Below, one piece after another: positions 1-6,917 of a DNA stretch of 64,000 nt. Source of the stretch: Rhodopirellula baltica SH 1. Its GTDB lineage: Bacteria > Planctomycetota > Planctomycetia > Pirellulales > Pirellulaceae. Numbering within the stretch: position 1 is the first letter of the stretch; each line of letters starts with the position of its first letter. The DNA is taken from the NCBI RefSeq assembly GCF_000196115.1, contig NC_005027.1:5011001-5075000 (forward strand), given 5' to 3'. The notes beneath the pieces are model-generated. The model searched no databases. It saw nothing but the letters and a program-made list of their open reading frames with translations, and was not told the origin of the DNA. The position numbers and the translations under genes are program-made.

Positions 1-477
1 ACCGCTGAATCGTTCAATGATGCCCATCGATTCGCACGCAAGATTTAGCTCCTTCAACAACTGCCGAAGCACCTCGCCGAGAAAATGCTTTCGCAACATG
101 TGGGCGCGAAAGATTCCGGGGTCGACGTCTCCCAGGGTTCGCTCGGTTGTGACGGGCTGACTTCCGTCTGCAAGTTCATGAAGGCTTTTGACATCGATAT
201 AGATCGAGATCAGATCCTTCCTTTTCCTGATCTCTGATTGCGCACGAGCGAACACTGTGCTTTTCCCGGTTCCCTTTCGACCGGTGAGAAAGGTGGTGTT
301 GCTCGACAGAACGGTCGTAAGAACCGCGTCGCTTGGAAGCGGGTCGACGTAAAGGTCATCGATCGGACTCCCGCCCAATTCAATTGCGAACTCCTTGAGT
401 TCGGCTCGTCGATATTGACGCAGAGACTCTGCGATGCGATTGAAAGTTGCTGGATCGTTCTTCGTCTTCTTGCCCAT
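1..477 (-). CDS. P-loop ATPase, N-terminal part (runs off left edge)
   Basis: An open frame on the minus strand starts at the ATG at 475-477 and stays open for 159 codons to the window edge, so the C-terminus is missing. It begins MGKKTKNDPATFNRIAES. Residues around 68-76 form a clear Walker A loop, TGRKGTGKST, followed by a beta strand typical of P-loop NTPases (LISIYIDVKSL). A weak purine-rich AGAGAAA lies just upstream of the ATG. The sequence indicates ATP binding and probably a large STAND/Sll1717-like or ORC-like ATPase, but the rest of the protein, which would carry Walker B and any effector domain, is not here. Neighbours are an HTH regulator and a nuclease fragment, so an accessory or defence-island setting is plausible. 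The specific function is unknown. Confidence 0.72.
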   Translation of the reverse strand, partial: MGKKTKNDPATFNRIAESLRQYRRAELKEFAIELGGSPIDDLYVDPLPSDAVLTTVLSSNTTFLTGRKGTGKSTVFARAQSEIRKRKDLISIYIDVKSLHELADGSQPVTTERTLGDVDPGIFRAHMLRKHFLGEVLRQLLKELNLACESMGIIERFSG

Positions 478-515
478 TGAATTTCTCTGTTGAAGTTGGA
501 TCAAACTTCCCACGC

Positions 516-716
516 CTATTTGGCCTTTGCTTTCCGCTTCGCAGGCTTCTTCTTGGCGGCCGGCTTGGCTGCTTGAGTGCGTTTACACAACTCGCTAGCC
601 GGTTTGTCGCTGGGGTCTTGCGGGACGAGCGTTCCGCAAGTAGTCCGAGGCGAACAAGTTACTCGCCGTGCTCCGCTAACTGCGTAAAGTTGCTTTGGAT
701 TGGCTTGGCCGGCTTG
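516..716 (-). other. Possible gene remnant with Lys/Ala-rich tail, interrupted by a repeat
   Basis: The minus-strand frame ending at 516 finishes in a basic Ala/Lys tail (QAAKPAAKKKPAKRKAKAK) that looks like a genuine protein end. A short frame beginning at the ATG at 719-721 (MNKPAKPIQSN) runs into a stop after 20 residues. Between them lies a hairpin-bearing repeat-like stretch. One reading is a small basic protein split by insertion of a palindromic repeat, but this cannot be shown without an intact relative. A chance ORF is equally possible. Confidence 0.22.
617..640. repeat. Hairpin (CTTGCGG / CCGCAAG)
   Basis: A perfect 7-bp inverted repeat encloses a 10-nt loop. About 25 bp further on, at 661-684, the minus strand reads TTAGCGGAGCACGGCGAG, which resembles the 25-bp repeat units at 6428-6452 and 9053-9113. 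The two together look like a repetitive palindromic insertion in the remnant described at 516-716. Confidence 0.45.
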
Positions 717-752
717 TTCATGATTTTGGTTTGTCCGCTCGCTCAAGCTGTT

Positions 753-917
753 TCAAAATCTCTCCAAATCGCTTCGTTTGAATAGTCGGTAGCCGTTTGC
801 TGGGTTTCGCGGAACCGGAATCTGTCCTTCCTCTGCCCACTTGCGCAGCGTGTTTTGGGCACCACCCAGAAACTCGGCGGCTTCTGCTGTTTTGACGTAG
901 TCACTGAGCTTGGTCAT
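753..917 (-). CDS. Small MerR/excisionase-type HTH DNA-binding protein, probably frameshifted at its end
   Basis: The 54-codon frame starts at the ATG at 915-917. The N-terminal part (residues 9-30, VKTAEAAEFLG then NTLRKWAEEGQI) is a winged-helix/MerR-like HTH of the kind used by excisionases and small regulators, followed by the usual NPANGYRLFKRSDLE wing. It stops at TGA at 753-755 straight after DLERF. Adding one T to the TTTT run at the junction would continue the frame as LKQLERADKPKS to a TGA at 718-720, which overlaps a downstream ATG. That suggests a one-base deletion shortened the tail by about 13 residues. The DNA-binding part is intact, so some activity is possible. It is divergent from the GIY-YIG fragment. 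Confidence 0.7.
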   Translation of the reverse strand: MTKLSDYVKTAEAAEFLGGAQNTLRKWAEEGQIPVPRNPANGYRLFKRSDLERF

Positions 918-1025
918 GGAACCATCCCGTTTGCCCCGCGGATCTTTTTCATAGGCTTACGCAGTCTATCAAAGTCTGCAGCGAAAAGATGTCATGGGTG
1001 GGCTGGCCAACCCTTGGAGCAATCG

Positions 1026-1406
1026 ATGGCAACCGCTACTGCGAAAACAATTCAAATCTACTTGCCAACCGGTGAGCCACGCGGCATTCGTATCGCTGAA
1101 ATCACGACGCGTATTGTGCAAGCGGTTTTGATCACTCGTAGCGATCTGGCTCAAGGCAAGCTTCGCAAGGAACTGGATCTACCCGGCATCTACTTTTTGT
1201 TCGGCGAGGGTGAAGACGAAGCGAAGCCGATCGTTTACATCGGCCAGACGGAAGGCCTACGACCGCGAAGTCAGCGTCTCCCTTCGCCTTCCAGACTTGA
1301 ATGCCCAGGAAGTCTGCGGCCACCAAATCCCGGAACTTCTTCACCACGACAACGAATTGCTTCCCGCTCGGTCCTAACCAGCTACTTGCCCGCTGCTCGC
1401 TGGTAG
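1026..1406 (+). pseudogene. GIY-YIG nuclease family protein, truncated
   Basis: The start at 1026 has a GGAG Shine-Dalgarno 8 nt upstream. Residues 1-79 read like an intact N-terminus of a GIY-YIG family protein: GIYFLFGEGEDEAKPIVYIGQTEG contains the GIY...YIG pair with the expected spacing (shown here only to describe residues 54-77). After about position 1260 the frame changes to low-complexity Arg/Ser/Pro sequence with no nuclease character and ends at 1406. The catalytic Arg and Glu of the family lie downstream of this point and are absent. The minus strand of 1262-1340 is instead open and protein-like (VVVVKKFRDLVAADFLGIQV), so the break looks like a deletion joining two unrelated gene fragments. 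It is probably non-functional. Confidence 0.66.
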
Positions 1407-1905
1407 ACGATTTCCATCACCTTGACCTTCTTGCCATCGATCATGCTGTGCATGGTTGTCGTGCGTTTGTCGGTGCCTTGGTAGACCGTTGTCATCGTGC
1501 CCGTTGATGGTTTGCCCTGCATGTCGACTCCCTTGGTCTGCAGCGTCATCGCCTTAGTCTTGGGGTCGTAAGTGCCCTTCATCTGCGTGGCCACGGGCGT
1601 CATCGAATCGATCCAACTGCCAACGTACTGCTTCGATGCAGGGTCGTAGCCAACATGGCCCCGTCCTTCGAACACTTCCCCGCCGAATTCGCCCTTGAAA
1701 CTGCTGACCAGCCAAACCTGGCCCAGCATCTTGTTCTCTTCCGTGCCTTCGGAAACCATTTCCTGTCCCATGACGACATCGTCACTTTGGCATCCCAGGT
1801 CCCCGCGTCCATTTGAAGAACATCCTTGGGCAACATCTCCTGAGCCAATGCCGACGTCCCTTGCCAGCCAACCAAAACCATCAAGCAAACACTTAACATT
1901 CGCAT
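1382..1905 (-). pseudogene. DUF1579 family secreted protein, frameshifted
   Basis: The gene is split over two frames. The ATG at 1903-1905 has a strong GAGGTGG ribosome site and opens a signal peptide (MRMLSVCLMVLVGWQGTSALAQ) followed by LQMDAGTWDAKVTM, the start of a DUF1579 domain. Near 1785-1795 the homology moves to another frame (GQEMVSEGTEENKMLGQVW) and continues to the TAG at 1382-1384 with family motifs such as GHVGYDPASKQYVGSWIDSM. One missing base restores a single protein of about 174 residues. This may be a real mutation or a sequencing error. The family is common and uncharacterised in planctomycetes, and is presumably periplasmic here. The gene lies downstream of rtcA on the same strand. 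Confidence 0.72.
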
Positions 1906-1935
1906 CGCAACCACCTCTTGAGAAGAAATTAAACC

Positions 1936-1949
1936 GCGTTCAACAACGC
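1936..1949 (-). terminator. Weak hairpin terminator candidate after rtcBA
   Basis: GCGTT-CAAC-AACGC forms a 5-bp stem. On the minus strand it is followed by a T-rich run (GGTTTAATTTCTTC). It falls 7 nt past the rtcA stop and ahead of the DUF1579 start. The short stem makes this a weak call. Confidence 0.3.
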
Positions 1950-1955
1950 CTGTTT

Positions 1956-3053
1956 TTATACTCGCTTCGCTTCCCGCAATGGAGAGCTGCAACCAATGCA
2001 GTCGTTGCCTCCTTCAACGATCACGTGGACGGAACCATTTTCATTGGAGACACACTGAATGTTGACCTCCAGAAAATTCCGTAGCACGTCGATGTGGGTT
2101 TGGCTGTGCAGCGACAAGGGTCCGGTGCGAAACTCACTGCGGTGTCCATTGCGTGCCGCCAAACCCATTGGCAACAACAATTGATCGGCTAGGTAAACGC
2201 CAACCGGTACATCGCTGGCCAAGTACGCACGGGCTTCGCGAAGTGCCGCACGAGCGACCTGTTCCGCTTTGACTCCGACCTTGCCAAATCCAATGATCAG
2301 TTCGCTGATATTGTCAAACCCCAGCTCGATCATCACGACGTTGCCGGGACCGCCGGACTGCTGAACATCGACCACCTGGAATGCCTTCTGTCCCCATCCG
2401 GTTTTCCTCGCGATCACATCACACTCCCGCTGGCCAACCGTTTCTGGAATCCTGGAAACCAATGCGGTGACTTTCGGTTGCAGGCTACCGGCTCGGTCCG
2501 TCAGTGCCAGTCCCGTGATCCCTGTGGAGGGCTCAACCTTCATCACGATTCTACCGCCGCCGGCTGGATAGAACCCATGAGATTCAATCTCAGCCTCGAC
2601 TTTCGCGTTCATCCCAGCCAGCAATGGCAAGTAGCAACGCAAGAAGAAATCAAATGGTGGTGCCCAAGAGGCGTGAGTCCCGCCACCGATCGTGATCGTG
2701 GAAGGAGCATCGGCGTGCAGAAGAACCGGCAAGATGGTTTGAGCCACCAAGACAGCGCTGCCCGCCGACCCCACTTCAAAGTGATGGTCACCGCCGGACA
2801 ATTGACCGGGCACCAAAGTCAATTCGCCCGAACCAAGCTGGTCTCCGCTGACTTCGCCAGAACATACCTGTTGGATCGCGCGAACACCTGCCAGATGTTG
2901 ACGAAGCAAACCTGGTTTCTTGCGACCGCCGCGAATGTTGGTGAGTCGGATGGGTTGCCCCGTCACCGCCGCAAGGGCGAGCGAAGAGCGAACAATCTGC
3001 CCGCCTCCCTCGCCCTCGCTTCCGTTGATTTCAATCATCCGCTTTGCTCGCAT
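1956..3053 (-). CDS. rtcA: RNA 3'-terminal phosphate cyclase
   Basis: RtcA converts RNA 3'-phosphate ends to 2',3'-cyclic phosphates using ATP through an adenylylated enzyme. The protein has 365 residues, normal for the family. It carries the N-terminal EINGSEGEGGGQIVRSSLAL signature (residues 8-27), the internal HFEVGSAGSA and FYPAGGGRI segments, and the C-terminal SLHSQTHIDV stretch (about 314-323), which should contain the adenylylated histidine. The frame opens at 3053, but homologues usually begin at the internal ATG at 3036-3038 (MIEINGS). Either start overlaps the end of rtcB, so the two genes are translationally coupled. Expression is expected to depend on the sigma-54 promoter upstream of rtcB and on RtcR. 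Confidence 0.95.
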   Translation of the reverse strand: MRAKRMIEINGSEGEGGGQIVRSSLALAAVTGQPIRLTNIRGGRKKPGLLRQHLAGVRAIQQVCSGEVSGDQLGSGELTLVPGQLSGGDHHFEVGSAGSAVLVAQTILPVLLHADAPSTITIGGGTHASWAPPFDFFLRCYLPLLAGMNAKVEAEIESHGFYPAGGGRIVMKVEPSTGITGLALTDRAGSLQPKVTALVSRIPETVGQRECDVIARKTGWGQKAFQVVDVQQSGGPGNVVMIELGFDNISELIIGFGKVGVKAEQVARAALREARAYLASDVPVGVYLADQLLLPMGLAARNGHRSEFRTGPLSLHSQTHIDVLRNFLEVNIQCVSNENGSVHVIVEGGNDCIGCSSPLREAKRV

Positions 3054-4563
3054 CCTTGATCACGAACCGTGCTTTCAAACGAGCCACCTCGCTTGCCAAT
3101 CCAGCCGACTTCACCGACCGCAGGACTTCATTGAAGTCTTTGTATGCCGCAGGCGCTTCGTCGATCGGGTACTTGCGACAATTGCTCAAGATATCGTTGG
3201 AATCGAATTCCGAATCCACCGTCGCTTGATCCAACACACGTTTGGCGTGACGACGTCCGAGCGTCCGTCCCGCACCATGATTGACGCTGTAACAAGATGC
3301 CGACGCACCTTCATCGGCCACCATCACGGCTGACCCATCGCGTGGATTTCCCGGCAACAAAATCGGGTGTCCGGATTTTGCAAACGGAGTGTTGGCAAGC
3401 GAGTGATGCCCACCTGGCATCGCTCGCGTGGCTCCCTTTCGATGCACCCATGCCGGTTGATTGTCCACGATTTCCTTTCGAGCAATGTTGTGACTGATGA
3501 AGTAAACCAGGTTCCCGCGTGTTCCCGGAATCACTTCCTGGAACGCTTCCAATACGAGGGCATTGATCAGCAAATGGTTCACGGTCGCGAAGTTCGCTCC
3601 CAATGCCATGTCATCGAGGTAGTCATTCGCTTCATCTGTTCCCAAAGGAGCGTAGACCAATTGGCGATCGCCCGCAGGAAGCGGAATCCCCCACCGGTCA
3701 AACTTGTCCTGCAAGGTACGGAATTGCCCCGACGCCAAGTTGTGCCCGAACCCTCGCGATCCACAATGCGACAAGAACGCCACGTTGCCATCACGCAACC
3801 CAAACGTTTGAGCCACTTCGCGAGCACGGTCGTTGTCGCCAACTTCCACCACTTCACATTCCCCGAAGTGGTTCCCGCCTCCATACGAACCCAATTGCTG
3901 CATCTTGTCACTGAAGTTACTCATGTGACGATGGCTTAGGATCGTGTCGAGGCGATTCTCCAGCGCCAACTGCGTGTCATCATGTCCAACATGGTACGAG
4001 TCTTCACATCGGTGTGACCAACTGGTTGGAATCCCAAGAGCGTGACACACATCGTCACTCGCACCTTCGGTCACCAATTGCTTTCCGAGTGTTCGGTTGA
4101 CGTGCCGTGCTTTGGTCACGCTGCGTTGTCCCTTGCCCGCACCCGTCGGTGTGCGTTGGCAGATCGCCGAGATCAACGCTCGACGAACCTTGCGGTCCTC
4201 GATCGCTTCGGCGGGAAGATCCAATTGCAGCAAACTCATCGAACACTTGATGTCGACACCAACCGGACCGGGATAGATGTGTGTGGGCGAAACCATCACG
4301 CAACCGACCGGTGCTCCATAACCACAGTGCGCGTCTGGATTCAAAACCAAATCAGTCACACCGGGAGCCAACCGTGAGTTGACCGCTTGCTGCAAACACA
4401 AGTCGTCAAAGGTTTCGCGAATCGACTCGGTTCCGAAGACGCGAATGGGTGGAGTCGTTTCCGTCCGAAGCAACGCGGTCGCTTCGCCGGTCGCAACCAT
4501 TCCAGGACCGGAGTACAGGTTCCGCGAGTCCGTGTTCGGACGGGTCTTGGTCGAAGTCGTCAT
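3031..4563 (-). CDS. rtcB: RNA ligase RtcB (GTP-dependent 3'-phosphate/5'-OH ligase)
   Basis: RtcB joins RNA 3'-phosphate or cyclic phosphate ends to 5'-OH ends through a GMP-histidine intermediate and Mn2+. All expected metal and nucleotide ligands are visible by comparison with the archaeal enzyme: GVDIKC (D104, C107), GGGNHF (H232), SHCGSRGFGH (H266), FISHNIA (H358) and SVNHGAGR, whose H429 should be guanylylated. The length of 510 residues is typical of the longer bacterial forms. The rtcA frame overlaps its last codons. A -24/-12 promoter sits 47 nt upstream of the start, and rtcR is divergent, the same order as in enterobacterial rtc loci. The likely role is repair of tRNA or rRNA cleaved under stress. 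Confidence 0.95.
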   Translation of the reverse strand: MTTSTKTRPNTDSRNLYSGPGMVATGEATALLRTETTPPIRVFGTESIRETFDDLCLQQAVNSRLAPGVTDLVLNPDAHCGYGAPVGCVMVSPTHIYPGPVGVDIKCSMSLLQLDLPAEAIEDRKVRRALISAICQRTPTGAGKGQRSVTKARHVNRTLGKQLVTEGASDDVCHALGIPTSWSHRCEDSYHVGHDDTQLALENRLDTILSHRHMSNFSDKMQQLGSYGGGNHFGECEVVEVGDNDRAREVAQTFGLRDGNVAFLSHCGSRGFGHNLASGQFRTLQDKFDRWGIPLPAGDRQLVYAPLGTDEANDYLDDMALGANFATVNHLLINALVLEAFQEVIPGTRGNLVYFISHNIARKEIVDNQPAWVHRKGATRAMPGGHHSLANTPFAKSGHPILLPGNPRDGSAVMVADEGASASCYSVNHGAGRTLGRRHAKRVLDQATVDSEFDSNDILSNCRKYPIDEAPAAYKDFNEVLRSVKSAGLASEVARLKARFVIKDASKADD

Positions 4564-4609
4564 GTGAATCTCGAATCAAAGAAAGATGCTTGTTGTTGCA
4601 CACAGCTAA

Positions 4610-4625
4610 AGCATCGCCTGTGCCA
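4610..4625 (-). promoter_or_regulatory. Sigma-54 (-24/-12) promoter for rtcBA
   Basis: The minus strand reads TGGCACAGGCGATGCT. The -24 element TGGCAC is perfect and the -12 element has T, G and C at the consensus positions with exact spacing between the GG and GC doublets. The predicted transcript start is about 35-37 nt before the rtcB ATG. The divergent neighbour is the sigma-54 activator RtcR, so the context fits. Activator sites would be expected in 4640-4740; no clear palindrome was identified there. Confidence 0.8.
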
Positions 4626-4747
4626 AACCAACGACGATTCCACTAAGCAACTACTCATCAAGCACTTACGAACAACGAAGCTTTCCAACCCAGCAACCGA
4701 AATCAAAGAAACCCTATCCTGCCAGATCCCTGCTTATACTGTGATCT

Positions 4748-6364
4748 ATGAACAAAAAATGCGTCGTCATCGGTTTACTCGGAGTCCATTTGGATCAACC
4801 TCGGAAATCTCGTGATCGATGGGCCACGTGGCGTCCGACCGTTGCGATCTGCCAGCAAGAGGACTTGATCGTCGATCGATTCGAGCTGATCGTCGAACGC
4901 CGCTATTCCAAGCTTGCCAATCAGGTGATTCAGGACATCGAAACCGTCTCACCCGAGACGTCCGTGCGAGCCCATCCGGTCACCCTCAAAGACCCTTGGG
5001 ATTTGGAGGAGGTTTACGCGGGACTGCATCAGTTCTCTCGCGAGTACGCGTTTGATACCGACGCCGAAGACTATTTGATGCATATCACCACGGGGACGCA
5101 CGTCGCACAGATCTGCCTGTTCCTGCTGACGGAGTCCCGGCACTTGCCCGGGCGGCTGATTCAAACGTCGCCGCCACCGGGACGAGGCCGGTCAAAACAA
5201 GCCGAAGCCGCCTCGGTTCAGGGGACGTTCCAAATCATCGACTTGGATCTGTCCCGCTACGACGAACTGGCCAAGCGTTTTCGGCAGGAACACGATGAAG
5301 CACGCTCGATCCTGAAACGTGGTATCGAAACGAAAGACGAATCCTTCAATGCCTTGATTGATCGAATCGAGAAAGTCACGTTGGCGACCAAAGCTCCCAT
5401 CCTGATGTCGGGACCAACCGGTGCAGGCAAAACGCAACTCGCCAAACTGATCTACGAACTCAAGCACAGCCGGCGTCAAGTCAGCGGCCCATTCATCGAA
5501 GTCAACTGCGCAACGATCCGAGGCGAACAGGCCATGTCCGCCTTGTTCGGTCACACCAAAGGAGCTTTCACCGGGGCGAACTCCGCCCGTGCGGGACTGC
5601 TCAAATCCGCGGATGAAGGCATGCTGTTTCTCGACGAAATCGGCGAACTCGGACTCGATGAACAAGCCATGTTGTTGCGTGCGATCGAAGAGAAGGAGTT
5701 CACACCAGTTGGTTCCGACCAAAGCATCCACAGCGACTTTCAATTGATCGCGGGAACGAATCGCGATTTGATGGCCGAAGTCAGTGCAGGAAAATTTCGT
5801 GAAGACTTGTTGGCAAGGATCAACCTTTGGTCCTTTCGACTTCCCGGACTGAGCGAACGAAGAGCTGACATCGATCCCAACCTGGACTACGAACTGCAAC
5901 AATTCACTCGCAACAATGGCCAGAAGATCACGATCAGCAAAGAGGCTCGCAAAGCGTTCCTTGATTTTGCCATGGATCCAGCGACTCCTTGGAACGCGAA
6001 TTTTCGTGATCTCAATGCGGCTGTGACCCGAATGGGAACGCTGGCCGAAGGCGGGCGCATCACAATCGACTTGGTAACCGAAGAAATCGCCCGACTGCGA
6101 TCAAGCTGGCAAACAACGGACGCTCGCGGTGACGACGACGTCTTGACCAGTTGCTTGGATGATTCGCAAATCGCACAGCTCGATCATTTCGACCGCGTGC
6201 AGCTCGCCGAGGTCATCCGAGTTTGCCGCCAAAGCCGATCGCTATCACAAGCCGGCCGCACCTTGTTCGCGGTCTCAAGAAAAGCCAAGGCAAAACCCAA
6301 CGACGCCGACCGATTGCGAAAGTACCTGCAACGCTTCGGCTTGAGCTGGGATGAGCTGCTCTGA
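4748..6364 (+). CDS. rtcR: Sigma-54-dependent transcriptional activator RtcR (CARF + AAA+)
   Basis: This 538-residue regulator activates rtcBA. Residues 1-185 form the RtcR-type CARF-like sensor, with the conserved MHITTGTHVAQICLFLLTESR segment around 111-131, thought to bind a cyclic nucleotide or RNA-end ligand. The AAA+ domain follows, with Walker A GPTGAGKT (222-229), the sigma-54 contact loop GAFTGA (272-277) and the Walker B-like MLFLDEIGEL. The C-terminal region (about 480-538, QLAEVIRVCRQSRSLSQAGRTLFAVS) is the DNA-binding HTH. No Shine-Dalgarno is apparent at the ATG, and a TATACT box ends 7 nt before it, so the transcript may be leaderless. Confidence 0.95.
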   Translation: MNKKCVVIGLLGVHLDQPRKSRDRWATWRPTVAICQQEDLIVDRFELIVERRYSKLANQVIQDIETVSPETSVRAHPVTLKDPWDLEEVYAGLHQFSREYAFDTDAEDYLMHITTGTHVAQICLFLLTESRHLPGRLIQTSPPPGRGRSKQAEAASVQGTFQIIDLDLSRYDELAKRFRQEHDEARSILKRGIETKDESFNALIDRIEKVTLATKAPILMSGPTGAGKTQLAKLIYELKHSRRQVSGPFIEVNCATIRGEQAMSALFGHTKGAFTGANSARAGLLKSADEGMLFLDEIGELGLDEQAMLLRAIEEKEFTPVGSDQSIHSDFQLIAGTNRDLMAEVSAGKFREDLLARINLWSFRLPGLSERRADIDPNLDYELQQFTRNNGQKITISKEARKAFLDFAMDPATPWNANFRDLNAAVTRMGTLAEGGRITIDLVTEEIARLRSSWQTTDARGDDDVLTSCLDDSQIAQLDHFDRVQLAEVIRVCRQSRSLSQAGRTLFAVSRKAKAKPNDADRLRKYLQRFGLSWDELL

Positions 6365-6368
6365 ACGT

Positions 6369-6394
6369 GGGATAGGCTTCCAGCCTGCCATCCC
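6369..6394 (+). repeat. Palindrome after rtcR, repeat or terminator
   Basis: GGGAT-AGGCT-TCC-AGCCT-GCC-ATCCC forms a two-part stem 5 nt past the rtcR stop. There is no T-run after it. It may stop transcription or be one copy of a dispersed palindromic repeat. Confidence 0.4.
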
Positions 6395-6427
6395 CGTCAA
6401 GACAGTGCGTGAGCCCTCCGGTTCCTC

Positions 6428-6452
6428 ACCGGGTAGCTCGCGCCGCACCGCT
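6428..6452 (-). repeat. REP-like 25-bp unit
   Basis: The reverse complement matches the two 25-bp units at 9053-9077 and 9089-9113 at about 22 of 25 positions (core GCGGCGCGAGC followed by CCCGGT). The repeated unit therefore occurs at least three times in the window, always between genes. Confidence 0.6.
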
Positions 6453-6531
6453 AAGCGAGTCGCTTGCTGTTCTTGGCTCCCTTCGAGGTGCAATGATTCT
6501 GGCAGACGCAGATCTTGGTTTAAATCAATGC

Positions 6532-6724
6532 GTCACCTCTCCCCCGGCGAAGCTGGGGGAGAGGTCGAACGGGCCGATCGAGGCCCTGTTCGGGTGAGGG
6601 GGCGATGCACAGCAAACTTGGCTTCACAAATCGCGAGACCCCCTCACCCGGATCTCGCTGAACGCTTGCTCCGACCTAGTATATCGCTGTTGCTCTCCCC
6701 CAACTTCGTCGGGGGAGAGGTGAC
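6532..6724. repeat. MITE-like nested inverted repeat, 193 bp
   Basis: The outer ends are a perfect 14-bp inverted pair (GTCACCTCTCCCCC at 6532-6545 and its complement at 6711-6724). Each end is itself a hairpin: CCTCTCCCCC pairs with GGGGGAGAGG at 6536-6565, and CTCTCCCCC with GGGGGAGAG at 6693-6719. Inside is a second perfect 12-bp inverted pair, CGGGTGAGGGGG (6591-6602) and its complement (6639-6650). No coding sequence is present. It resembles a non-autonomous element or a large cruciform-forming repeat, lying between the convergent rtcR and transporter genes. Confidence 0.7.
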
Positions 6725-6787
6725 TGAAAATACACGCACTGCAGAAGGCGGTGGAGATCTCAAGTTTCGAACGGCTCACACAAGACC

Positions 6788-6910
6788 TAACAGGCTGTTG
6801 AATTATTGAGCCGCACCGCGTTAGCGGCGGTTGATTAGACGCCAACCGGGGCTAACGCCCAACGGCTGATGATTGTCATTCGGTATGCGACTAAATCAAC
6901 AGCCTGCTAA
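6788..6910. repeat. MITE-like repeat with AGGCTGTTGA ends, 123 bp
   Basis: The ends AACAGGCTGTTGAATTAT and, reversed, AGCAGGCTGTTGATTTAG form an imperfect inverted pair of about 20 bp. Inside, the minus strand reads GGGCGTTAGCCCCGGTT. The same internal motif and similar ends recur in the element at 10488-10591, so this is a dispersed family. It ends 8 nt from the stop codon of the transporter gene. Confidence 0.7.
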
Positions 6911-6917
6911 CCGTACA

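Noticed and set aside
4748..5305. CARF-like domain as a hint of a CRISPR type III system
   Set aside because: The domain belongs to RtcR, fused to a sigma-54 AAA+ domain and next to rtcBA. No repeat-spacer array or cas gene is present.
5192..5902. A 236-codon ORF antisense to rtcR
   Set aside because: It mirrors the codon pattern of the strongly conserved AAA+ region and has no independent features.
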